A DNA stretch of 64,000 nucleotides from positions 1,355,001 through 1,419,000 of the forward strand of contig NZ_CP051428.1 in assembly GCF_012676905.1 (NCBI RefSeq), given 5' to 3'. Each line of letters opens with the position of its first letter. Within the stretch, counting starts at the first letter, position 1. The stretch is from Paenibacillus albicereus (GTDB taxonomy: Bacteria > Bacillota > Bacilli > Paenibacillales > Paenibacillaceae). This document shows positions 51,282 to 60,534 of the stretch, piece after piece. The translations under genes and the position numbers were made by a program. The notes beneath the pieces were generated by a model that did not search any database, was not told the DNA's origin, and saw only the letters and a list, made by a program, of their open reading frames with translations.

Positions 51282-54200
51282 GTGAGCACCTACATGAAAA
51301 TCCGGACGAAAGTTCAAATCGGCTTCTCCCTGCTGTTGGCGATCATCATCATCCTCAGCGTCGCAGGCGTACGGAACCTGTACAACATGAGCGAGCAGCT
51401 CAACGAAATTTACGACGACCGCTATACGAAGGTCTACATCGCGACGGACATGCGGGGCAATACCAATAACGTGGCCAAATACATGGTCAACGTGCTGACC
51501 GTCCCGACGGCGGAGACGGTCGAGAAAAACCGCGCGAACATCGAGACGACGCGCAAGAACGTGCTGGAGGGCATCGAGCGGCTTCGGCTGCTTTCCGTAA
51601 GCGAATCCGAGCTGAGCATGATGGAGGAGATTTCGAGCTCGGCGGCCGACTTCTTCGGCTATGTCGATCAGGCTCTATCGCTCGTGAGCTCGGGCAAGGG
51701 CGCGGATGCCGTCGCGCTGCGCGAAGCGCAAGGATTGTCGTTCCAGGAATCGCTGGTCGCCGATACCGACAAGCTGTCGAGCTATCACCGCAACGCCTTG
51801 ACGCAGCTCGTCGAGCAGACGCGAGCGGACAACGAGGCGACGACGAACATCATGGTCGCCTTGACGGTGGCGGGCGTGCTGGCAGGTGCGTTCATCATGG
51901 CTTGGAATACGAAGTCGCTCGGCCGCGGCTTCCGCGGCCTGTCGCTGATGATCGCAGGCTTCGCCGAAGGAGGCTCGACGGCGGAATCCCGCCGGTTGGC
52001 GCAGAAGCAGGAGGGCGAGTTCAAGGAAGTGACGGATGCCTTCATCGCCCTTGCCGACGACCTGGATGAAAAGACCGAGGCGGAGAGAATCTACAACCAG
52101 AACATGCAGGAGCAGACCTGGCTCAAGACGAACCTCGCCAACGTCACCGTCGAAGCTCAGGGCATCACCGATCTGGACCGCCTGTCGAGCAAGCTGGCGG
52201 AGCTGATCGCGCCGCTCACAGGCGCGACGTACGCGGCGTTCTACGTGCGCGACCACATGGGCGAAGGCCAGACGCTGACGCTGCGCGGCAGCTACGCCGG
52301 CATGGAGGGCGGGCGCATGCGCTCCGTCGTCCGCCTGAACGAAGGCTTGACCGGCCAGGCAGCGGCCGATGGCCGCGCCGTGCATTTGACCGAGGTGCCG
52401 AACGACTACCTCAAGGTGTCCTCGGCTATCGGCGAGTCGGCCGTTCGGGAACTGCATATTCTGCCGCTTCACTATCAGAACAAGGTCATCGGCGTTCTCG
52501 AGCTCGGGACGCTCCAAGCCTTCACTCCGATCCATCTGGACCTGCTGCAGCAGGTCGGCGAGTCGGCCGGCATGGTGCTTCACAACCTGTTCGGCCGTAT
52601 CCGCATCGAGGAGCTGCTGCGCGAGTCGCAGACGATGAGCGAGGAGCTGCAGTCGCAGTCCGAGGAGCTCATCAGCCAGCAGGAAGAGCTGCGCAGCTCC
52701 AACGAGCGCCTCGAGGACCAGACGAGGGCGCTCAAGTCTTCGGAGGAGAAGCTGCAGTCGCAGCAGGAAGAGCTGGAGCAGACGAACGAGGAGCTGCTCC
52801 AGAAGACGCATATGCTGGAGCTTCAGATGAAGGAGACGCAGAAGCGCAGCCAGCAGATCGAGCAGACGCGCGACGCGCTCGAAAAGCAGACCATCCAGCT
52901 GGGCCTCGCCTCCAAGTACAAGTCGGAGTTCCTCGCCAACATGTCGCATGAGCTCCGGACTCCGCTCAACAGCTTGCTTATCCTGTCGCAGATGCTGTCG
53001 GACAACAAGGAGGGCAACCTGACGAAGAAGCAGGTGGAGTTCGCGACGACGATCCATGGATCGGGCTCCGATCTGCTCAAGCTGATCGACGAAATTCTGG
53101 ACCTGTCCAAGATCGGCGCAGGCAAGATGGATGTCGTCATCGAGCATGTTCCGATCCGCGACCTGGAGCAGTATGCGCTGCGCAGCTTCCAGCCGCTGAG
53201 CGCGCAAAAGGATCTCGAGTTCGGGACGAAGATCGACGAGGACGTGCCGACCGAGCTGTTCACCGACAGCCATCGCGTCAAGCAGATCCTCCGCAACCTG
53301 CTTTCCAACGCGTTCAAGTTCACGAGCCAGGGCTCGGTCAGCCTGCACGTGCGCAAGGCCGCCGAGGCGGAGGTTCCAGAGCAGGCCGAGGGCGAATGGA
53401 TTTCCTTCGAGGTCCGCGATACGGGCATCGGCATTCCGGAGGAGAAGCAGGCGATCATCTTCGAGGCGTTCCAGCAGGTCGACGGCACGACGAGCCGCAA
53501 GTACGGCGGCACAGGCCTAGGCCTTGCGATCAGCCGCGATCTCGCCAAGCTGCTCGGCGGCGAAGTGAGGCTGACCAGCAAGCCGGGCGAAGGCAGCTCC
53601 TTCGTCCTGACGTTGCCCGAGTTCCACATCGCCAAAGGCCAGGCGGAGCCGAGCGAGCTCGTCTCGGGAGCAGGCTTCGGAAGCATGAACGAAGCGGCAG
53701 CCGCGCTGGCGCCGGCAAAGCCGGCCTTCGCGCCTGCTCCTCGCAGGCAGGCTGACGAGCCGGTCCGGGTGCCGCAGGAGGTCGAGGACGATCTGATGAA
53801 CCTGGAAGAAGGCGACAAGGTCGTGCTCATCGTCGAGGATGACGTCGCCTTCGCCAAGGTGCTCGTCGACATCGCCCGCTCGCGCGGCTTCAAGGCGATC
53901 GTCGCCGGGCAGGGAGACAAGGGCCTGTCCCTGGCGAGGACGTATGTGCCGGACGCGATCCTGCTCGATATCCAGATGCCGGTCATGGACGGCTGGTCCG
54001 TCCTCCATCATCTCAAGAACGATGCCGATACCCGTCATATCCCGGTGCATCTGATCTCCGTCATCGACGAGGTCCAGCAGGGCCTGTCGCTCGGCGCGAT
54101 CGCCTATCTCAAAAAGCCGGTCAGCAAGGAGCATCTCGACAACCTGTTCACGCAGATCGGACTGTTCCTGGAGAGGAACCTCAAACGGCTGCTCATCGTC

Positions 54201-54986
54201 GAGGACGACGAGGCGCAGCGGCTCGCGATCGAGGAGCTGATCGGCCATGACGACCTGGTCATCACGGGCGTCTCCTCGGGCAAGGATGCGCTGCGCGAGC
54301 TGACCGAGCATCGCTACGACTGCATGGTGCTCGACCTCGGGCTGCCGGACATCAGCGGCTTCGAGCTGCTGGACCAGATCCGGAGCAACGAAGAGCTCCA
54401 TGACCTGCCGATCATCATCTACACGGGCCGCGAGCTCGACAAGCGGGAAGAGATGATGCTCAAGAAATACGCCGAGACGATCATCGTCAAGGACGTCAAG
54501 TCTCCGGAGCGCCTGCTCGACGAGACGACGCTGTTCCTGCACCGCGTCGAGGCCGATCTGCCGGAAGACAAGCGGAGCGTGCTGCGCAAGCTGCACAGCG
54601 TCGAGACGATCTTCGAAGACCGCAACGTTCTGATCGTCGACGACGACATCCGCAACGTATTCGCTCTCTCCAACGTGCTGGAGGGCTACAAGATGAACAT
54701 CATCTACGCGGAGAACGGCCGGGAGGCGATCGATCAGATCGAGAAGAATCCGGATCTCGATCTGGTGCTGATGGATATCATGATGCCGGAAATGGACGGC
54801 TACGAGGCGATGAGGCTGCTTCGAGCGGACAGCCGCTTCGACAAGCTTCCGATCATCGCGGTCACCGCCAAGGCGATGAAGGGCGATCGCGACAAATGCA
54901 TTGAGGCAGGGGCCAGCGACTACATCGCCAAGCCGGTGAACGTCGACCAGCTGCTTTCATTAATGAGGGTGTGGTTGTATAAATAA
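51282..54986 (+). CDS. Hybrid histidine kinase: 4HB sensor, GAF, HisKA, HATPase, three receivers
   Basis: 1234 aa. Membrane helices at ~11-31 and ~190-208 enclose a four-helix-bundle extracellular sensor. Then a HAMP-like stretch, a GAF domain (~295-435), and a long Gln/Glu coiled coil (~445-545). The kinase core has His556 in SHELRTPLNS and the N, G1 and G2 boxes (NAFKFTS, DTGIGIP, GGTGLGLA). Three receivers follow, with Asp896, Asp1018 and Asp1165 as phospho-acceptors. No output domain. GTG start at 51282 with GAGGGGAATCG; ATG at 51294 is the alternative. The CheR gene follows closely. Confidence 0.92.
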   Translation: MSTYMKIRTKVQIGFSLLLAIIIILSVAGVRNLYNMSEQLNEIYDDRYTKVYIATDMRGNTNNVAKYMVNVLTVPTAETVEKNRANIETTRKNVLEGIERLRLLSVSESELSMMEEISSSAADFFGYVDQALSLVSSGKGADAVALREAQGLSFQESLVADTDKLSSYHRNALTQLVEQTRADNEATTNIMVALTVAGVLAGAFIMAWNTKSLGRGFRGLSLMIAGFAEGGSTAESRRLAQKQEGEFKEVTDAFIALADDLDEKTEAERIYNQNMQEQTWLKTNLANVTVEAQGITDLDRLSSKLAELIAPLTGATYAAFYVRDHMGEGQTLTLRGSYAGMEGGRMRSVVRLNEGLTGQAAADGRAVHLTEVPNDYLKVSSAIGESAVRELHILPLHYQNKVIGVLELGTLQAFTPIHLDLLQQVGESAGMVLHNLFGRIRIEELLRESQTMSEELQSQSEELISQQEELRSSNERLEDQTRALKSSEEKLQSQQEELEQTNEELLQKTHMLELQMKETQKRSQQIEQTRDALEKQTIQLGLASKYKSEFLANMSHELRTPLNSLLILSQMLSDNKEGNLTKKQVEFATTIHGSGSDLLKLIDEILDLSKIGAGKMDVVIEHVPIRDLEQYALRSFQPLSAQKDLEFGTKIDEDVPTELFTDSHRVKQILRNLLSNAFKFTSQGSVSLHVRKAAEAEVPEQAEGEWISFEVRDTGIGIPEEKQAIIFEAFQQVDGTTSRKYGGTGLGLAISRDLAKLLGGEVRLTSKPGEGSSFVLTLPEFHIAKGQAEPSELVSGAGFGSMNEAAAALAPAKPAFAPAPRRQADEPVRVPQEVEDDLMNLEEGDKVVLIVEDDVAFAKVLVDIARSRGFKAIVAGQGDKGLSLARTYVPDAILLDIQMPVMDGWSVLHHLKNDADTRHIPVHLISVIDEVQQGLSLGAIAYLKKPVSKEHLDNLFTQIGLFLERNLKRLLIVEDDEAQRLAIEELIGHDDLVITGVSSGKDALRELTEHRYDCMVLDLGLPDISGFELLDQIRSNEELHDLPIIIYTGRELDKREEMMLKKYAETIIVKDVKSPERLLDETTLFLHRVEADLPEDKRSVLRKLHSVETIFEDRNVLIVDDDIRNVFALSNVLEGYKMNIIYAENGREAIDQIEKNPDLDLVLMDIMMPEMDGYEAMRLLRADSRFDKLPIIAVTAKAMKGDRDKCIEAGASDYIAKPVNVDQLLSLMRVWLYK

Positions 54987-55053
54987 CAGCAAGCTTCGTC
55001 CAAGCGAGGCGGACGAGAGGGAACAAGTCGAGATCGAGCTGCTGCTGGAGGCG

Positions 55054-55827
55054 ATGTTCCGGCTGTACGGGTATGATTTCCGCAATTATGCCTATGCTTC
55101 GATCCGGCGCAGGATCTGGCACCGCGTCCATGCCGAGCGGCTGCCCACGGTCAGCTCGCTGACCGACAGGATGATCCATGACCGCAGCTGCATGGAAAGG
55201 CTGCTGTCCGACCTGACGATCCACGTCACGGAGATGTTCCGGGACCCGGAGGTGTTCCGCTCGTTCCGCCAGAATGTCGTGCCGCTGCTCAAGACCTATC
55301 CGTTCATCCGCATCTGGCATGCCGGCTGCTCGACGGGCGAAGAGGTCTATTCCATGGCGATCCTCCTCCATGAGGAGGGGCTGCTCGAAAAAACCCGCAT
55401 CTATGCGACGGACATGAGCGCTACCGTGCTCGATGTCGCCCGTCAGGGCGTCTTTCCGATCGAGCGGATGCAGCAGTACACGCGCAATTACCAGGACGGA
55501 GGCGGCAAGGAATCGTTCTCGGACTATTACTCGGCCCGGTACGAGTCCGTCATCTTCCAGAGCTTCCTGAAGAAAAATATCGTCTTTGCCCAGCATAACC
55601 TGGTCACGGACGGTTCGTTCAACGAGTTCCACGTCATCCTTTGCCGCAACGTGATGATCTACTTCAACAAGGACCTGCAGAATCACGTGCATGGCCTCTT
55701 GTACGACAGCCTCAGCATGTTCGGCGTGCTGATGCTGGGCACCAAGGAGTCGATCAACTTTACCCGGCATGCCGACAAATTCGACGACCTGGACCTCGTG
55801 AACCGGATTTACCGAAAGATCAAGTAG
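55054..55827 (+). CDS. CheR-type protein-glutamate methyltransferase
   Basis: 257 aa from the first normal start. N-terminal helical domain (YDFRNYAYASIRRRI), AdoMet site WHAGCSTGEEVYSMA, ATDMSATVLDVAR, and CRNVMIYF. Methylates glutamates in chemoreceptor-like helices. The same frame is open for 28 codons upstream, and the codons just before the ATG (EQVEIELLLEAMF) look like family sequence, but no ATG, GTG or TTG is there. The true start may be non-canonical, or the protein is shortened. No CheB in the window. Confidence 0.88.
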   Translation: MFRLYGYDFRNYAYASIRRRIWHRVHAERLPTVSSLTDRMIHDRSCMERLLSDLTIHVTEMFRDPEVFRSFRQNVVPLLKTYPFIRIWHAGCSTGEEVYSMAILLHEEGLLEKTRIYATDMSATVLDVARQGVFPIERMQQYTRNYQDGGGKESFSDYYSARYESVIFQSFLKKNIVFAQHNLVTDGSFNEFHVILCRNVMIYFNKDLQNHVHGLLYDSLSMFGVLMLGTKESINFTRHADKFDDLDLVNRIYRKIK

Positions 55828-55851
55828 CCGAGCTGAGAGAGGGGGGGAACC

Positions 55852-58101
55852 ATGATCTCTTATGACGGACCGATCAATATCCTGCTCGTCGACGATTATC
55901 CGGAGAACCTGCTCGCGATCGAGGCGGTGCTGTCCGATCTGGACTACAATCTCGTGAAATGCTTGTCGGGCGAGGAGGCGCTGCGCGCGCTGCTCAAGGA
56001 CGACTTCGCCGTCATCGTCATGGACGTTCAGATGCCCGGCATGGACGGCTTCGAGACGGCGCGCATGATCAAGTCGAGGGAGAAGACGAAGGAGATTCCC
56101 ATCATCTTCGTCTCCGCGACGAGCAAGGAATCGCAGCATCTGTTCACCGGATATGCGGTCGGCGCGATCGATTATATGCTCAAGCCGTTCGTGCCTCAGA
56201 TTTTCCGCTCGAAAATCGAAGGATTCGTCGGGATGTACGTGAGCAACAAGAAGCTCCAGCAGCAAAAAATCCTCCTGCAGCAGCAGACGCAGGAGCTGGA
56301 GCGGATGAACAAGGAGCTGATGCGCACGGCGTATCAGCTGACCAAGGCGGAAGCGATCAAGAGCGTCATCAGCAGCACGTCGATGGATACGATGATTACG
56401 TTCGACGAAGGCGGCATCATTCTGACCGTCAATCCGTCGATCCTGCCGATGTTCAGCTATGCCGAGAAAGAGGTCATCGGCCGTCATATCCATGAGCTCG
56501 TCCCCGAGCTGTGCCTGGCACAGCCCGAGGGGATGACGGAGCAGACAGCCGAGGGCGTCTCGTCGGGACGCCTCATCGAGGTGATGCCCCTTCGCAAGGA
56601 CGGCAGCCGCTTCCATGCCGAGATCAAGCTCGGCAGCACGCATGTCGACGACGAGCTCATCTACGCCTGCACGGTCAGCGACATCACCGAGCGCAAGAAG
56701 ACCGAGCGCGAGCTGCTGACCGCCAAGGAAGCGGCCGAGATTGCGGACCGCGCCAAGACCGATTTCCTGGCGATGGTCAGCCATGAGATCCGCACGCCGA
56801 TGAACGGCATCCTCGGCATGACCAATCTGCTGACGGAGACCGATCTCGACGAGGAGCAGCGCGACTTTACGGAGATTATCCTCAAAAGCGGGGACTCCCT
56901 GCTCGGCGTCATCAACGATATTCTCGACTATGCCAAGATCGAGGCCGGCAAGCTGGAGCTCGAACGGATTCCGTTCAGCCTCAAGAGCTGCCTTGACGAG
57001 TCGCTGGACCTGTTCATCGCCAAGGCGCGGGAGAACAGCCTGGAAATGCTCTGCATCGTCGACGAAAGCTTGCCGGAATACGTTTACGGCGACGTGACCA
57101 AGCTGCGCCAGATTCTGATGAATCTGGTGAGCAATGCGGTGAAGTTCACGCCGGAGGGACGGATCGAGGTGAGCGCGAGACCGGGCTCCGGCGCGTTCGC
57201 AGGGTCGGCCCGGGACATGACGGTCGAGTTCCAGGTGCGGGACACCGGCGTCGGCATTCCGGAGGAAAAGCTGGCGGACCTGTTCCAGCCGTTCTCCCAG
57301 CTGGATTCGTCGATGACCCGCAAATACGGCGGAACCGGCCTCGGCCTCGCCATCTGCAAAAATCTGGTGGAGCTGATGGACGGCTCGATCGCTTGCGTTC
57401 CGAACGAGCCTAGAGGGGCGGTGTTTACCTTCACCGTCCGTCTGGAGCGGGTGGAGGAGAAGCCCGGCTCCGGCCAGGCCGATCTGCCTCAGCCGAGAGC
57501 GGAAGCGAGCGCCGAGCCTCATCCGCGTTGGGAGGCTTCCCAGCCGTTTTCCTTTTCGGCGATGCTGAGCGATACGTTCGCGGAGATCGGCGCTGCGGCG
57601 ATGCCGGAGATGGAGACGCTGCTGCCCGACCGGTACGGCGGCGGGGGAGTGCTGCCCTTTGCGCCGCCTTTGTTGGATCGTCTAGGGCGCTCCCGCAAGC
57701 AGGAGGCGCCGCGCGTGCTGGTGGCGGAGGACAACGAGGTGAACCAGAAGCTCATCCTCAAGCTGCTCGACCGCTTCGGCATCGAGGCGGATGTGGCCGA
57801 AAACGGCGAGCTTGCCGTCGAGATGGCGCTGAGCCGGACGTACGATCTGATCTTCATGGACATGAAGATGCCGGTCATGGACGGCTTGGAGGCGACGAGG
57901 CGAATCGTGGGGCAGTCCGGCTCGGCCTACCCGGCGATCATCGCCATGACGGCCAACGTGCTGCCCGGCGACAGGCAAAAATGCCTGGAGGCCGGCATGA
58001 CGGACTACATCAGCAAGCCGATCCGGCCGGACATCCTGGAGACGGCCATCACCCGGCACCTGCTCGGCGAGCCCGCCGCCCAAAGGCAGTCCACGCATTA
58101 G
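55852..58101 (+). CDS. Hybrid histidine kinase: receiver, PAS, HisKA, HATPase, receiver
   Basis: 749 aa, cytoplasmic. Receiver 1 (~8-125, Asp58), a coiled linker, PAS/PAC (~165-290), HisKA with His311 in SHEIRTPMNG, HATPase (NAVKFTP, DTGVGIP, GGTGLGLA), an Ala/Pro-rich linker (~545-615), and receiver 2 (~620-740, Asp670). An N-terminal receiver suggests it takes phosphate or allosteric input from the large kinase upstream. AGAGGGGGGG precedes the ATG. Same direction, 24 bases after cheR. Confidence 0.93.
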   Translation: MISYDGPINILLVDDYPENLLAIEAVLSDLDYNLVKCLSGEEALRALLKDDFAVIVMDVQMPGMDGFETARMIKSREKTKEIPIIFVSATSKESQHLFTGYAVGAIDYMLKPFVPQIFRSKIEGFVGMYVSNKKLQQQKILLQQQTQELERMNKELMRTAYQLTKAEAIKSVISSTSMDTMITFDEGGIILTVNPSILPMFSYAEKEVIGRHIHELVPELCLAQPEGMTEQTAEGVSSGRLIEVMPLRKDGSRFHAEIKLGSTHVDDELIYACTVSDITERKKTERELLTAKEAAEIADRAKTDFLAMVSHEIRTPMNGILGMTNLLTETDLDEEQRDFTEIILKSGDSLLGVINDILDYAKIEAGKLELERIPFSLKSCLDESLDLFIAKARENSLEMLCIVDESLPEYVYGDVTKLRQILMNLVSNAVKFTPEGRIEVSARPGSGAFAGSARDMTVEFQVRDTGVGIPEEKLADLFQPFSQLDSSMTRKYGGTGLGLAICKNLVELMDGSIACVPNEPRGAVFTFTVRLERVEEKPGSGQADLPQPRAEASAEPHPRWEASQPFSFSAMLSDTFAEIGAAAMPEMETLLPDRYGGGGVLPFAPPLLDRLGRSRKQEAPRVLVAEDNEVNQKLILKLLDRFGIEADVAENGELAVEMALSRTYDLIFMDMKMPVMDGLEATRRIVGQSGSAYPAIIAMTANVLPGDRQKCLEAGMTDYISKPIRPDILETAITRHLLGEPAAQRQSTH

Positions 58102-58114
58102 TGGACTGCCTTTT
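58083..58114 (+). terminator. Terminator overlapping the kinase stop codon
   Basis: AAAGGCAGTCCAC pairs with GTGGACTGCCTTTT; the TAG (58099-58101) lies at the loop edge. Confidence 0.85.
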
Positions 58115-58186
58115 CCTCTTCGGCTATAGTAGGGAGGATAAGGCGCGACAGCGGCTTTTTGAACCGTTAGAGAGGAGCTTCATCCG

Positions 58187-59524
58187 GTGTTTTTCATTCG
58201 CATGATCCAAAAAACCTACTCATCCCCTCCCCGGGTGCTGACAACCGGCTTCCTGCTGCTCATCCTGATCGGCACGGCGCTGCTCAGCCTGCCCGCTGCG
58301 TCGGCCAGCGGGGAGAGGATCAAGCTGCTGGACGCGCTGTTCACCGCCACCTCGGCGACTTGCGTCACCGGCCTCACGATCCTGGATACCGGCACCGTCT
58401 ATTCCCGCTTCGGCCAAATCGTGCTGCTCGTGCTGTTCCAGCTCGGCGGCATCGGCTTCATGACCGCGGCCACCTGGTTCGCTCTGGCCTTCGGTCGCAA
58501 GATTTCGCTGAAGGACCGGCTTGTTCTGAAGGAATCGCTCAACCAGCATGAGATGAGCGGCATCGTACAGCTCGTCATCCGCATCTTTCTGTTCTCCGCC
58601 GCCATCGAAGGGCTCGGCGCGATCATGCTCACCCTAGCATGGATGGATCGGATGAGCTTCGGCGAGGCGGTCTACAACGGCATCTTCCATGCCGTGTCCA
58701 TCTTCAACAATGCCGGCTTCGAGCTGTTGGGCGGATGGAGCCAGTTCGTCGACGATCCGGCGATCAACCTCGTCTCGATGACGCTCATCTTTTTCGGCAG
58801 CATCGGCTTCATCGTCATGGCCGACTTGATCCGCTGGCCGGAGAAGCGCAAGGTGTCGCTCCATACGAAAGTGGTGCTGTGGGCGACGGCCGTGCTGACG
58901 GTGGGAGGGGCCGTGCTGTTCTTCATCTTTGAATACACCAACCCGCGCACGTTCGGGCCGCTCGGCCTGGACGGCAAGCTGTGGGCATCGGCGTTCCAGT
59001 CGTTCAGCCTGCGCTCCGCGGGGCTCAACACGGTGCCGATCGCCGATTTGCGCCAGGCGACCCAGCTCATGATGGTCATCCTCATGTTCATCGGCGCCGC
59101 TCCGGGCTCAACCGGCGGGGGCATCAAAATCACGACGTTCGTCGTGCTGCTCGCCGGCATCGTCACGATCATCCGCGGCCGCGAGGACGCGGTCGTCTTC
59201 CGCCATCGGATCGCGGCTCGGGAGCTGTACCGGGCGATTACGGTCACGCTCATGGGGGTGATCGTCATCGTCGCCGCGACGATGATCCTGACGACGGTCG
59301 AGGACGGGCCGTTCCTCGTCCTGCTGTTCGAGGCCGTATCGGCGTTCGGCACGGTCGGATTCAGCCTCGGGGCGACCGTGGAGCTCACGGACCCGGGCAA
59401 AGGCGTCATCATCGCCCTCATGTTCATGGGCCGGCTCGGCTTGCTGACGCTCGCCTTCGCCTTCCGCTCCAAGCCCAAAAAAGAAAGCTTCCGCTATCCC
59501 GAAGGAAGAATCATCATCGGCTGA
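58187..59524 (+). CDS. KtrB/TrkH-type K+ transporter subunit
   Basis: 445 aa. Four membrane-pore-membrane repeats, each with its filter glycine: TCVTGLT, NNAGFELLG, RSAGLNTV and FGTVGFSLG. Moves K+ (with Na+ in Ktr systems) under control of a KtrA-type ring, which is not encoded here. GTG start nine bases after AGAGGAG; ATG at 58202 is possible. Confidence 0.93.
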   Translation: MFFIRMIQKTYSSPPRVLTTGFLLLILIGTALLSLPAASASGERIKLLDALFTATSATCVTGLTILDTGTVYSRFGQIVLLVLFQLGGIGFMTAATWFALAFGRKISLKDRLVLKESLNQHEMSGIVQLVIRIFLFSAAIEGLGAIMLTLAWMDRMSFGEAVYNGIFHAVSIFNNAGFELLGGWSQFVDDPAINLVSMTLIFFGSIGFIVMADLIRWPEKRKVSLHTKVVLWATAVLTVGGAVLFFIFEYTNPRTFGPLGLDGKLWASAFQSFSLRSAGLNTVPIADLRQATQLMMVILMFIGAAPGSTGGGIKITTFVVLLAGIVTIIRGREDAVVFRHRIAARELYRAITVTLMGVIVIVAATMILTTVEDGPFLVLLFEAVSAFGTVGFSLGATVELTDPGKGVIIALMFMGRLGLLTLAFAFRSKPKKESFRYPEGRIIIG

Positions 59525-59543
59525 CCTTCGTTCGATCGTCAAG

Positions 59544-59581
59544 AAAACGCCTCGGATCTCGCATCCGTAGGCGTTTTTTTT
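59544..59581. terminator. Bidirectional terminator between KtrB-type and SDR genes
   Basis: AAAACGCCTCGGAT pairs with ATCCGTAGGCGTTTT; T runs on both strands between convergent genes. Confidence 0.85.
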
Positions 59582-59603
59582 GACGGTTGCCCAAGAGAGG
59601 CGC

Positions 59604-60395
59604 TCATCCCCGGAGCAGCGATTCCGCGCCGTCGAGGTAAATCTCCGTGCCGGTCACATGATCGGAATCGTCCGAGGCGAGAAACAGCGCCAGCTTGGCG
59701 GCCTGCTCGGCCGATCCCGACTTGCCGGCCAGCGGCTGGGCGCCTGCGGGGAACTCGACCGGAATCGCAATCTCCTCCACTTCTTTCTTGAGGTCGGTGC
59801 TCTCGTCGATGGACGTATCGATCGCGCCGGGGCAGATGGCGTTGACGCGGATGCCGAACTGGGCGAGCTCCAGCGCCGCCATCTTCACGAGCGCGACCTG
59901 TCCCGCTTTGGACGTGCTGTAAGCGCTCATGCCGAAGCTGGTGAACACCCGGTTGCCGTTGATGGAGCTCGTGACGAGGATGCTGCCGCCCCCCGCTTGC
60001 TTCAGCCGAGGGATGGCGTGCTTGATCGTGAGGAAGGTGCCGGTCAGGTTCGTTTCGATCGTGCGCGACCACTCCTCCGCCTTCATGCTCTCGAGCGGCG
60101 CCAGCGTTCCGTTGACGCCGGCGTTGGCGAAGACGATATCCAGCCTGCCGAACGCCTCGTCCGCTCGCCGATAGGCGTGTTCCAGCTGCTCCTCGCTCGA
60201 AATGCTGGCCTCGACGGCCAAGCAGCGGCCGGCTCCAGGCAGAGCCGACAGCTCGTTGCAGGTCTGCTCGAGGCGCTCCTGATTGACGTCGACGAGCACG
60301 ACGTCGGCCCCCTCGCGGGCAAAGAGCAGGGCCGAGGCTTTGCCGATGCCGGAGGCAGCCCCGGTAATGAAGGCGGTTTTTCCTTTCAAGCGCAT
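59604..60395 (-). CDS. Short-chain dehydrogenase/reductase
   Basis: 263 aa. Cofactor motif TGAASGIG, DVNQ after strand 2 (NAD(H) preference), NAGVN, catalytic Ser in SSINGN and YSTSK. Ends with the usual VTGTEIYLDGA. AAAGGAAG precedes the ATG. Substrate unknown. Divergent from the CorA-like gene. Confidence 0.92.
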   Translation of the reverse strand: MRLKGKTAFITGAASGIGKASALLFAREGADVVLVDVNQERLEQTCNELSALPGAGRCLAVEASISSEEQLEHAYRRADEAFGRLDIVFANAGVNGTLAPLESMKAEEWSRTIETNLTGTFLTIKHAIPRLKQAGGGSILVTSSINGNRVFTSFGMSAYSTSKAGQVALVKMAALELAQFGIRVNAICPGAIDTSIDESTDLKKEVEEIAIPVEFPAGAQPLAGKSGSAEQAAKLALFLASDDSDHVTGTEIYLDGAESLLRG

Positions 60396-60534
60396 GCGAA
60401 CACTTCCTTTGCGGAATCGTTTTGCATCATCATTACCCCGTGGCGGTGGCAGAATAAACCGGATGAGTCGATGGTTGTACGGCCTATGGAAACGGGTAAG
60501 AATGAGCAGAAATTCGAGAAAGCGGGGGATCGGC

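Noticed and set aside
51675-53348. 557-codon minus-strand frame
   Set aside because: Lies wholly inside the hybrid kinase gene and is a Leu/Arg/Gln-rich shadow.
54862-57522. 886-codon minus-strand frame
   Set aside because: Antisense to the ends of two kinase genes and all of cheR; no motifs.
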